A stretch of DNA of 64,000 nt, taken from NCBI GenBank assembly GCA_038373885.1, contig JAWZYV010016944.1, positions 248,001 to 312,000 of the forward strand, given 5' to 3'. The position numbers and the translations under genes were made by a program. Positions 33,624 through 44,151 of the stretch are shown here, piece by piece (positions within the stretch are counted from its first letter, which is position 1; every line of letters starts with the position of its first letter). Source of the DNA: Cheiracanthium punctorium (taxonomy: Eukaryota > Arthropoda > Arachnida > Araneae > Cheiracanthiidae). Under the pieces are notes generated by a model. It saw only the letters and a list, made by a program, of their open reading frames with translations, was not told the DNA's origin and made no database searches.

Positions 33624-35409
33624 GGGTTATAGGTAATGGGACGTATTCCTTTTAAGACGTGATAAGGGAACCAACATGCTAGAATTTTCACCCTCGCCCC
33701 TTATGTATGGCCGAAAATCAATAGTTTTTGAGAAAACTGAATTTTAAGCTTTTTTCTTGACTGATCCAAAATTTAACATTCAAGTGCAAATTAAAAAAAA
33801 AGTTTTAATGAAACGGATTTCATTTTAACTTACATAGCTCAAACTCTATCTAAGCTAACATAATCATAAAAAGTACAAAACTACTTAAAAATTTAAATTC
33901 TCGAGACATTGCATGTGCTTTTTCAAGTTTTAATTTGCATGTATCCTTTCAAAATACGTTATTTATTTTAAAAAATACGGTGACAGTAAGCGTAAAAATT
34001 ACAAATAAAATTCTAACATTAATCAGCTATCCAAAAACGTATTAATGTCTATCTAAAGACATGTAATTCGTAAAGAGGGGTGAGTTTTAGTTAGCGCAGT
34101 TGAAAATGCCAAAGGATGCACCGCTCTTCATTCTATAGGCTCGATGGTCAGCCAATCAACTTTTTGCCGACTTTATTTAAGCTTTATAAACCATTTGCAA
34201 TTTTTCACTTAGTATATCTAGAAATATAAATTTCCAGCAAATAAAAGTCATTCTTAAATAATAGAAATTACTTTCATTGTTTTATATCTAAATAAGATAT
34301 TTTAGCTAGACAAAGGTTCACAACGAACGTCTTAATTAATAATGAAAAAGTGCAAAAATGTTTCAAAATTTTAATTCACTCGCTTTACAATTATTTATTT
34401 TTTTTGTTCATTTCCACTTTCCCTTCAAAAATGTTGTTTATGCCAAAAACTACTATAGCAGCAAGCATACAAATTTCAAAAATTAAATTTGTCATACTAA
34501 TCAGCTTCCCAAAATCCGTATTAATATCTATCTATAGACATGTAAGTCATAGAGAGAGGTTGGGTAAATATGCCAAAGCAGGCACCAACGTTCATTGTTT
34601 TGGGTCGTTGGTCGACTCATCAATTTATCACGGTTTTTACGTGGTTCAAATCTTAGTAAGATTGCACTGTGTTGTAGTGTTACTTTCGACTCTGCTTCGC
34701 GTAAGCACGTTTGCTGTTATTTGGCTAATAAACAAAACATTTTAACGTAAGGCAGAGTAAAAACTAATATGATGACACAACACATACCAGTTTGAGGCTA
34801 ATAATCTGATGCGGCTGAAGTAAGATTTTAAGCCCTTAAAAGCAGTGATAACTTAATCGACCGTGAATAGTAGTTGTCCGACAATCGTAAACGATGAATG
34901 AGCTGCATCTTTCGCGTTTTTTACCTGCGCCAAGTAAGACTCACCTTTCTTTACAAATTACTTATCTTTAGATGGACATTAATACGTTTTGGATAGCTGA
35001 TTAATGGGAGATATTTTATTTCTAATTTGCACGTTTACTGCCATAGTATTTTTTGAAGTAAATAACAGCTTTTGAAAGGAAACGAGGATTCAAAAATTAA
35101 AAAAATGCATCCAATGGCTCGTGAATTAAAATTTTACAGTAGTTTTGTACTTTTTATATTTAAGTTAGCTTAGAGTTTCAGATATAAAAAAAAATTATAA
35201 TGAAATCCGTTTAATTCATATTTTTTTAGTTTTCACTTGAAAGTCAAATTTTGAGTTATTTAAGAAAAAAGTTTAAAATTCAATTTTCACAAAAACTATT
35301 GATTTTCGGTTATACATATTGGATTGAAAGTTGTAGCATTATAGCTCCCTTATAGCGTTTAACTAGGAATACGTCGAGTTATCAAAGTCGAGTTACCAGT
35401 AAGCCTGTG
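33620..35409. mobile_element. 1.79-kb element with ~530-bp inverted arms
   Basis: The left arm (33620 to about 34150; CATAGGGTTATAGGTAA...) and the right arm (about 34880 to 35409; reads CACAGGCTTACTGGTAA... inverted) share many blocks, including 'cgaaaatcaatagtttttg' and 'ttaatcagctatccaaaa'. TA flanks both ends, as in Tc1/mariner-like insertions, though it sits within TA microsatellite. A third, direct partial copy of the inner arm lies at about 34360-34640. No transposase is seen; the ORF at 34350-34745 is repeat sequence. The 175-bp perfect duplicate (34170-34344) lies inside. Confidence 0.75.
34170..34344 (-). repeat. Perfect inverted copy of 29554-29728
   Basis: Identical in 175 of 175 positions to the reverse complement of 29554-29728. 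It interrupts the series of inner-arm repeats of the 33620-35409 element. It is far better conserved than that element's own arms, so it arrived or was converted later. Confidence 0.95.
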
Positions 35410-35439
35410 TATATATATATATATATATTAAATATTTTA

Positions 35440-35700
35440 AATATGCCAAGCGATTTGTTCACGACTCTAAAAAAAATATTCGAAATTGGGTGCTTTATTC
35501 ATAATCGGATATCCTGTCTATTCCAAATAAAATATTCTTGGAAAGAAAACAATACATTGTCCGATGTTTTGAGAGAAATAACTCTATTTCTGGGAACAAT
35601 TCAAAGCGAATATATGTCAGATATTTTTATCGGGTATAAAGAATAACCCATAGAGGGATACCATAAAGCAACCTTTTTATCATATGAGAGATATTTCTGA
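35440..35700 (+). repeat. Dispersed ~0.4-kb repeat, copy 2 of 5
   Basis: Begins just right of the 33620-35409 element. Shares 'gcgatttgttcacgactctaaaa', 'cataatcgga' and 'caattcaaagcgaatatatg' with copies 3-5. Confidence 0.7.
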
Positions 35701-36439
35701 TTAGAAAGCTACTAGACAGGTTTTTCTTTTATTGCAGAATACAAAATACTCTCACATTCTCATGACTATGTCTTCCTCATGTACTAAAATTTCATTAATT
35801 TTGGGAATTACGCATTAAATTCAACAGGGATATATGTGCGTATTTCAGTCAGAACTATGTATGCTTTATGTATCCCCTTTTAGAAACTAAAATATTTCGC
35901 AATAGGGTTAAACTTGGGGTTTAGATTTCTTGACCAACATTTTCTATTGACTTACTTGTGTAGACATTTTTATATAATGAATATTAAAAAAGTATCCTTT
36001 TATGTTAGGATTAATCTAAATACAAGTCGAAGAGGTTTTTTATTTATTTAAGAGAATTTGCCTAATAATAATGCTACAATCAGAAAAATCCACAAGAATT
36101 CATCAATATGTATAGTTTCCACCGGATTGATACCAATCCTTCAAAAACCACAATTTTATATCTGTGAAAATAGCGCTTCTTTTTTATTAATTTCTCTGCT
36201 TTTGTAAACAACTTACCCTGTTTTACAGTTGCGTGGGGTAATAGCGTTTTAGTAGTAGTAGCAATAAAATATGACAGTTAATGTTTAACAAAAGAGATTT
36301 TTCTATTGGTATAGTAATTTACTTATAGAATTACTATCGAATTCTTCATCTCATAAAAACAAAGTTTCATTAGCTGCTCTTAAATGGAAAAGTTCTATTA
36401 TTTACTCAAATACTTACCAGCGAAATAAAGATTCGTATT
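35701..36439. other. No gene recognised
   Basis: AT-rich, nothing identified. Confidence 0.6.
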
Positions 36440-36676
36440 TTTTTTAAATTTTAAACACAACGATTTGTTTCACTTTCATGCTTTGAAGAAGATTTTCTTA
36501 AGAAGATTTGGTAGACATGGGAAGTGATTTGTTTTCGACTGTGTGGAATCTTGAAAGCTGAAAATTGCATGCTTCCAGAATCCGGCATTGAGCAGTCCGG
36601 GATAGCTTGTTGCAGATAAGAGAAAATTTCTTTGAACATATATTTGAGAAACTTTGTTTATGAAAGCAATTTAAAG

Positions 36677-36716
<40 letters not shown>

Positions 36717-36870
36717 TAGCCTGGGAGAAAGAATAATATGGAGAAGAGTATAGTGAAAATACGTTTTTCTGAAAAAGAACTAAATTCTTCAGAATATTAC
36801 GACACTAGAGGTATTTTTCATTGGCGAACAGATAACATTCGCGCGATTTTATAAGAATACCTTTCTGTTT
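36440..36870 (+). repeat. Dispersed ~0.4-kb repeat, copy 3 of 5, split by a TA microsatellite
   Basis: Shares 'gctgaaaattgcatgcttcc' with copy 5 and the 'caatttaaagctaatatat' anchor. A (TA)n tract (36680-36714) has expanded within the anchor; the tail ('cattggcgaacagat', 'ttataagaat') continues beyond it. Confidence 0.75.
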
Positions 36871-38879
36871 ATATAGTAAAAATATTCAGGGAATATCTGA
36901 TTTATTTTATGCATGAATAAATATTCACCACAGATTTGATAAAGAATTTTCAAATATGATATCAATTTGAAAATTTGTTTTGCTTTTGCAATTTATTAAC
37001 GGAACATTTTCACAACAAAAATGGAAAGAATGTTTTTGTTTCAATATTTGCAATGGTATTTACTTGTTTTGTATATTTTAGTATGAGAATTTTATACAGC
37101 AGAACTAAATGGTTTAGGTGTGTCGCTGTATTATGATATCTTGTTGTAAACATGAGTGAGACACGCAAGACATTGGGAGAATACGACTAATCAAGATATT
37201 CCAAGAAAACCAATTAATTCTTGCACAGACAAACTCAGCAAATTTGGTCCATTCGAAATTAAATTGTCGCTGTTTCAGTAATCCTCAAGTGCAAAAAGCC
37301 TAAAAGGCAAAGCTGGACCGAAAAAAGAATTGAATACTAAGAAGTTTAAACACCAATTATAAAAAGTATGTGATACAATAGCTAAAATAATGAACACGTT
37401 TATATAGTTAAGAAATTAAATGGCGACCATATATAAAGGAATAAAGATTACTGCATTTATTTTTTTCATTAAAAAAATGAAAATTTTCCTTTTTTAGCCT
37501 GCTTATTCGAAAAAGAAAAATTATTTTACTTCAAAACTTTCGAAGGTTACTGCTACTTCGAAATATCCGAGAACTTTTTTCAGTAAGAAAACATGCACAT
37601 CATGATCCGCATATTCTATCCAATATTCGTATCTTATAAGTCATATTTACAGAAAATATTTGAACCAGTGAGAAAGAATTGAAAGGACATAACAGCAGTT
37701 TCAGCTCGGGTTACACCGGCCACGGAACCTTTCGCCAATGAAAAGGTAATCGACCGTACATTGCACGGATTGTAATTGCACGGATACTCATAGTATATGT
37801 TCCCCTGGACGTAAAACTGTCCGAAGTACCACTCGAAAATGGGCGGAGCGTTCGCCGATATCTAATGCCAATATTTCGTCTTCAGTGTGCTGTATTATGG
37901 GCAAATTTAGGCATTTTGTCTACCACGTAGGTGAGATTAAATCCCAAGCATCGTTTTATAGGAATTGGCCCATTGTGTCAGCATGTGCACATTTCAGTCA
38001 TCACGTTTAGGTAGAAATTTGGTTTCATATGTACGGAATTTCACTGAACGATAAAACTTGATGAAAAGCCGTCCTTTAAATAACAGTTTCCTTCTGAGTG
38101 TTTTTTGTTAATAAAAATATTTATCCGTTTTCGATGTTTGGTATAAGACGTAAGACATAAACTTTAATAAGATTCAAGATATCTCTTAAATAATTTAATA
38201 CATTTCCGAAGAGTATCGATCATTTTTTATATTATCCTTCAATGGTCTATTGACATCTGATGAAAGTGATGGAGACTATTATCATGCAGTCTTCTTTTGA
38301 TGCTGTAAAAGGAGATAAACTTTTAAAATAGTTGAAGACTTATAAATTTTCAGCTATGATCTCTTCGGCTTTATCTCAAATGTAATCTTATTTAACAGCC
38401 TCTTTAATTCACTTATGAATAAATAGCTATTGTCTCTGATTATAGAAATCGTTTCCGTGTTCGGTTTATTCCGCTAAAAATGATTCCTGTACTGAAAAAT
38501 CAGTTTACGATTGAGTAGAAAAAAAGAGAATAATTCAGAGAATATCCCATGATATTTAGATCAATAAAACAGGGTTTACTACGGAGAAATAACATTTATA
38601 CATTTAATAAGTAATACCAGTGAATTTTTATACCACTTATTAATCCAGAAGAGTTGAATTAGTACAAAAATAAAAGGATGCAAGAAATTTCGTTGTTTTC
38701 ACAAAACAAAGGCTGGTGGAGTAATTTTCTTCTCATCATTTATCTTAAAATGTAATGCGATTTACCCCTTATTACATAAAATAGTAGTTTCTGAATTTTT
38801 ATGCATTCTTATATCCGAGTTATTTCAACAAAACTTATCAATTGCGGGAAATTACTACTGTCCGTTGTAAAAATATTAG
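36871..38879. other. No gene recognised; GC-richer patch at 37690-37870
   Basis: Mostly AT-rich. 37640-37858 is open for about 72 codons on the minus strand (e.g. PPIFEWYFGQFYVQGNIYY) and coincides with the GC-richer patch, so a lone exon is conceivable. No start codon or convincing splice sites define it. Confidence 0.35.
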
Positions 38880-39235
38880 TCTGGAAACTAAAATGTTTTC
38901 ATAATCCGATATTCCTTCTCCCCGTGCAAAATCGCTGGTTCTTGGACAGTAAAAATATTTTCCGATATTTCAAGAGAATTCGTGTTTTTTTTTTGTTCTT
39001 TTTAAACAATTCATAGCTAATATATGACAGATTTCCAGGAAAGGAAAATGAATGCTCCTGAGAGGCATATCATAAAATGGATTTTTCTCGAAAAGTAAGA
39101 AGAAAGTTCAGAACAGAAGGACTCAAGGAGAGTTTGCCTTTGGAGAATAGAAAACATTGGCATATTTTTATAAGAACACTTTTGCGTATTTATTAGCATT
39201 TGCTTTTGTGTAAGCACTTTTACTCAGGGATTCTT
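38880..39235 (+). repeat. Dispersed ~0.4-kb repeat, copy 4 of 5
   Basis: Shares with copy 5 'tcataat-cgatatt', 'caattcatagctaatatatg', 'acagatttccaggaaa', 'gagaggcatatcataaaat' and 'gaatagaaaacat-tggcat'. The best-preserved pair is copies 4 and 5. Confidence 0.8.
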
Positions 39236-39988
39236 ACCTATTCAGAATGTTTTTATCCACCAGTTTGAAGAAAAACCATTAAGTATGCATAATATTTGTG
39301 GAAAGTCATAAATAAAAATCATTTGATATCACGTTTTATTAAATTAATAATTTTCCTTAATGCTTAAAATAATTTACTAAACTATTGTAAAGTATGTACG
39401 TCAACAGATTCAAAGTTTTTTTTTATTCAAATTTTTTTATACCAGAACTTTTTTAGTTTAAGGTTTTATAAAAACAATTATCTACACATGTGGTAAGAGC
39501 CTGTAAATGGCTGAATATATTGCAACATGGGGAAGTATTTTGAGTTAACATCGAATGGAATACAATATCAAATAAACGCACTTCGAATCTGTTTTGAAGC
39601 ATTCACTATTTTCGGATGGAATGTTCAGTCAAATTTTCTCATGACTGCAGAATAATGTCATTAATGTTTAGTCTTATGCTTTCTTCGACATCTCTATGAT
39701 GTCAAGGAAAGCTGTTGATCATTTTAATAGTTGCATACATTTACTTTCTGAGAAATTCTGAAGACGGAAATAAATTGCATGAAATCGCACGATCTTTGTG
39801 GACGATTCAAATAATTGTCGCAGAGATCAAACGACCAGATATTTTCGTTTTAGTGAATTCTCACAAATCCTTTTTTAACGATTAATTCTGCATGACTAGA
39901 ACTTCTCGATACTCCCTGATACAAATTGTCAATAATTAGTACAACGTGCCAGCCTCATAAGAAGCGCGCAATTTAAAATTTAAGGTTA
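39236..39988. other. No gene recognised
   Basis: AT-rich, nothing identified. Confidence 0.6.
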
Positions 39989-39996
39989 TTCTCAGA

Positions 39997-40761
39997 CAGT
40001 GGCGACTTCTCCATTTGAGCACACGAACACGTAAACCCCCAGAGGAAAAACTAAAAAAAGAAACACATTAACAAATTAAATTAAAAAAAATACATATATT
40101 AAGTCTAATTTTAGATTTTTTAGAAATTTAAAACGTGAGATTTGTTCGCCCCCACTATTGTTAAAAACTCTTATTATAGATAACGTACTGTATCGTAGAT
40201 TAATACATCATAGTACTTCGTACCTCGCACGTGCGGTCGGCCAAATAGCCTTTTGAACAGCGCTCTGAGACAAGACGCTGAGAGAGTTACGGGAGTAGTA
40301 AGACGCGGCTGATATCACTCCGTTCGCACATTTTAATTGTGCTCATTGACGATTCTTTTGCCGTTATCTCTTCCGGATTCTCTGTTGGTTTGTTATGTTC
40401 GGTTAGTTAATCAAGTTTTTTTTCATTTTCTTATTATTTTCTTTATCATTTTTAACTACAGTATATCTTACCAACTAGTGTAAATAATTAAGATGGGAGT
40501 AAAATAGACGATTCGTAGCTAAAGGAATTACATTTTTCAATGTTATTCTTTGAAAAAAAAATACAACACTTTTGCTAAAAATTATCTTGGTGATGAAATG
40601 TAAGGCCAAAGATTATTTGTTTTCTTTCAGTTGTATGGATTGTTTTCCTGCTTTGCTGGAAATGCAAATATGTTTTACTTGTAAGGTGCGTCGTATCTGC
40701 ATATTTAATTTTCGAAATTTATTTTGTGAACCACCATTTAAATTACCCACAATCGCCACTG
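39997..40761. mobile_element. hAT-type MITE, 765 bp, with perfect 8-bp target duplication
   Basis: The ends are CAGTGGCGA... and ...TCGCCACTG, inverted. The flanking 8-mer TTCTCAGA is present at 39989-39996 and again at 40762-40769. Short CAG...CTG ends plus an 8-bp duplication is diagnostic for the hAT superfamily. No transposase (no BED finger or hATC domain) is present, so it is non-autonomous. The interior contains a GC-richer part at about 40220-40390. The ORF at 40572-40808 crosses the element end and is a chance frame. Confidence 0.9.
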
Positions 40762-40769
40762 TTCTCAGA

Positions 40770-41319
40770 CACACTTCAGAAAGCATTCTGTTCTTCTTTT
40801 TCTTGTGATTTACTTTGAATTTCTGATTTTCTCTCTCAATAATTTAGAATCGTAATAAATTACTACTTTGATACTATCCCGACAGTTGTGTACGGTGTTA
40901 ACCGTTTTAAAATCTTGTGTAAATTTTACTTAGTCTCCATTGGAAACACCTGTCGTTATTTTGGATTTATTATTACAAATATTTTAGTCTGGTATACTTT
41001 TCCCTGTTATGCTGATAAAAATACTCTTCGTTTATTTCTTATATTACTGTACACTTAAATAAAAGACCCTTTATGAAGAAGTTTTTCTGAAAAAGTTTGC
41101 ATATGATATTTAGCAAGTTTTAAAAGTAATGTAATACGAACATAAATTTTCTTTATAATTGATAGAAATTAAGTGCTAATATTTACAAAAAAATACTCAT
41201 GGGTGAATAGATCATAGGTATGTTCTACTCATGGTCAAATTTATGGTATTTGGTCTAAAATGACCATCTTCAATTGAATTAAATAATGTTCTCCTCAATT
41301 TTTAGAGTACAAAATGACG
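40770..41319. other. No gene recognised
   Basis: AT-rich, nothing identified. Confidence 0.6.
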
Positions 41320-41780
41320 CAGTTTTGATTTTTTCCTAAACCGCGAAACAAAAAAAAAAATATTTTCTCTAGAAGATTTGTCAAATATACACAGTGATTT
41401 GTTTCCGACTCTAAAAATACTGCAAGCTGAAAATTGCATGCTTCCATAATCGGATTTTACGTCTGTCCAAAATCGCGTGGTGCCGAAGAATGAAAAAAAT
41501 ATATTGCCCAATATATTCAGAGAAGTTCTATTTTTTAAAACAATTCAAAGGTAATATATGACAGATTTCTAGGAAAAGAGAAAGAATGCTCATGAGAGGC
41601 ATATCATAAAATATATTTTTTTAAAGAGACAAGATATAGTAGAATAGAAAAACACGTGAAGTGTTTTCCATTGAAGAATAGAAAACATATTGGCATATTT
41701 TCATAAGGACGCCTTTGCGTACGTAATGAAATTTTCTCTTGTGTAAGCATTCTCACTGCGAGACAAATTTATTCCGGATG
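41320..41780 (+). repeat. Dispersed ~0.4-kb repeat, copy 5 of 5
   Basis: The fullest copy: 'gtgatttgtttccgactct', 'gctgaaaattgcatgcttcc', 'cataatcggat', the 'caattcaaaggtaatatatg' anchor, 'gagaggcatatcataaaat' and 'cttgtgtaagcattctcac'. Confidence 0.8.
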
Positions 41781-44062
41781 GTTTTGATGTATGTATTTCA
41801 AATAAAAAAATGTGTGTATGTAGTAATGCGTTTATGGATTTACTTTTATTATGGATTACTTTATTTAGCATATTTTTCTCACCAAGATTGAAATTTATTT
41901 AATTTTAAATAAATATACTTGGAATTCTAGAGGTTCAGTTCATATTTAGATTAATAGAATTTTCTTTTCGTTACCAAATTTGTTATTAAGGACAGTTACC
42001 GACCTGTGTGTTTTATGCCCTGATGATACCTGGGGGTTTAAGAAGAAATTTGTCTGATACTCACGTACGATTCAATATAACCATAAAGTCCGAATGAGAA
42101 ATTTGGTGAAACAAATCGAAACCGATGTTAGATAATAGAAACTGGGATCTTCCAATAAAAATGATTTAGAAGGCTGTCAGTTTTTCACAAAATATCCACT
42201 TAGAATCAAGACAGTCGTTTCAACGTAAACTTAAAAACATACTTTAACTCACTCAAGTTAGAGAACTTAAAAACAGTGAAAAAAGAACACCGTTTATTCA
42301 TTGCTATACATAAAGCAATAAATTTTGGAAAAATGCATTAAGTTTAAATGTTTCAGAATTTTGCCACTACATGCTGCTGGCGGATGAAAAAATAAATAGC
42401 AATACTTTCAATATAGCCAGCCGCCTCTCTCATTAATAATATGACGTAATATAAAAAAAAATCACATACAAGTGACGATGTCTGATTGAAATGAACTCAT
42501 ATGCGTTATACCAAAATAATATTTTTTCAATACGGGAAAGCGTTTGCGGTTACTTCCTGGTACACGTCCTCTTTCAAGAGTCCCCTTAAAAAGAGATATT
42601 ATGGATGTCAGTTCTTGTATGGTTCATGAAGTGTACAGCAGTAACACGATGATCAAAATGATACTGCAGGAAATCAAATTTTTATGACTTTCAGTGGGGC
42701 CTGGCACCATCCTGCATACACCACAATAGACCATGTGAAACACTGTGTAAGAGCACAAATTAATGTAGAACACCAAGAGAGTATGGGACAGTTATTGTAT
42801 GACACAGAAAACCAGTTCTATGATACGTTTAGAGGGTAGAGCGGCATATACTATGACTTTTTGAGGAATGCGATGATGATTGGACAGAAATATGTAGACT
42901 TACTTTTCAACAAAATAGCCAATCTTGATTATTTACAAAGCTGTCTAGGTAAAAATGGGCTACATTGAAAAGCCAAATAGATTCCACATCAATCTCGTGA
43001 CCATCGATATTTTGTAACAAAAGAGTGGTCAATTAGAGAAACTCCTTCTCTGATTGACTTTACAAATGCTAAGATATTGAAGAGCATGAATCTTGTATAT
43101 ATACAAGTATGAATTCATTTTCAGGGTTTTGCACATAAAGGATTTTTCTGTAAACAGACATTTGCAATTTTCCTGAGAGTCATGGGAACCAGCGTTTGGG
43201 ATGCTTGTTGGACTGACTGTGACTCGTCAGAGATTGAAGCATGCTGTGTCCTTACTTTTCCTGCATGATCATTGTCTACGCTTCCAGTCCGTTTGTATAA
43301 AAAAAAAATTGTGATCATTGTCTGTCTTTTAGCTGCATTGGATTTCCTTAGCAAATCTCGACTGGTTATCCAACAATATAATTCAGGCGATGAAATTGTA
43401 ACATTGGGAATTTGTTCAACACAATACACCATCTTTTCACAGCAAACTTGAGCATGAACTCACTCAAGAGCGATTGACTGAAAGATAGACATTCTGTCTG
43501 TATTTCTGCATCAAGTTGCGTAAGCACCGCTAAATTTAGATATATTTTAACACTATATAATTTTTTTAAATTAATTCATTTTCTTATAACTTTGCAGTTA
43601 ATGGAGAGTTTTGTTTCCTCAAACTGCGCTTTTATTGTCTGCGTTCAAAATTGGCATATCATTTAGTGAAACCTCTGTGCGTGTGCAAGCCGCTGAACCA
43701 AGAACAAAGCTGAATAATAAGAAGTGCGATTAAAAGTTTTTTAATTAAAATCCGACGCAGAAATAAAGAAAATATCTGATAGAAGATAATTGATTTTCTT
43801 CAAAAATGTGGATTTACTGTTACTCACAAAGTGATAATTTATGTAGCTCTCGAGAAACACAAAGTTTGTATAAATTATTAATTATAATCTTTTTCTGATA
43901 TTTTAGGAATCAAATAATTCCCGAATGCAAAACATAACAGCTTTGTAAATTTGAAATAATTAAATACACTGTGCAGTGACTAGTTCCAAGATCCAGTGAA
44001 GATGGATCCATAATTTGAATACGGTTACACATTTATTCTCTGAAAACTTCGTTTGACTAATT
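41781..44062. other. Possible degenerate coding region at 42600-43440, otherwise nothing
   Basis: One plus-strand frame at about 42650-42970 stays open for about 100 codons with a single stop (e.g. FMTFSGAWHHPAYTTIDHVK). A minus-strand ORF at 43121-43432 (103 aa) contains KRQTMITIFF. Both sit in less AT-rich sequence and suggest a decayed transposon or retrogene, but I recognise no family. A perfect palindrome CTTGTATATATACAAG lies near 43092. Confidence 0.3.
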
Positions 44063-44151
44063 ATTCATCGATTAAAATTTATTTAAATGTTTGGTAATAA
44101 TCGAAAGTGTTCGGAAAGTCGAGTAAAGTCACTCCAGATTTTTTAGAGTGT
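44063..44151 (+). repeat. Second copy of the right end of the 3513-4125 element
   Basis: ATTCATCGATTAAAAT, 'ttaaatg-ttggtaat', 'gtgttcggaaagtcgagt' and 'agtcactccagatttttt' match 4062-4150 in the same order and orientation. The similarity continues ~20 bases past the TGTTCGGAAAGT inverted end, so the true border of the element may lie beyond it. Confidence 0.85.

Noticed and set aside
34350..34745. 131-codon ORF as a gene
   Set aside because: It lies wholly inside repeated arm sequence of the 33620-35409 element and its frame is not kept in the other arm copies.
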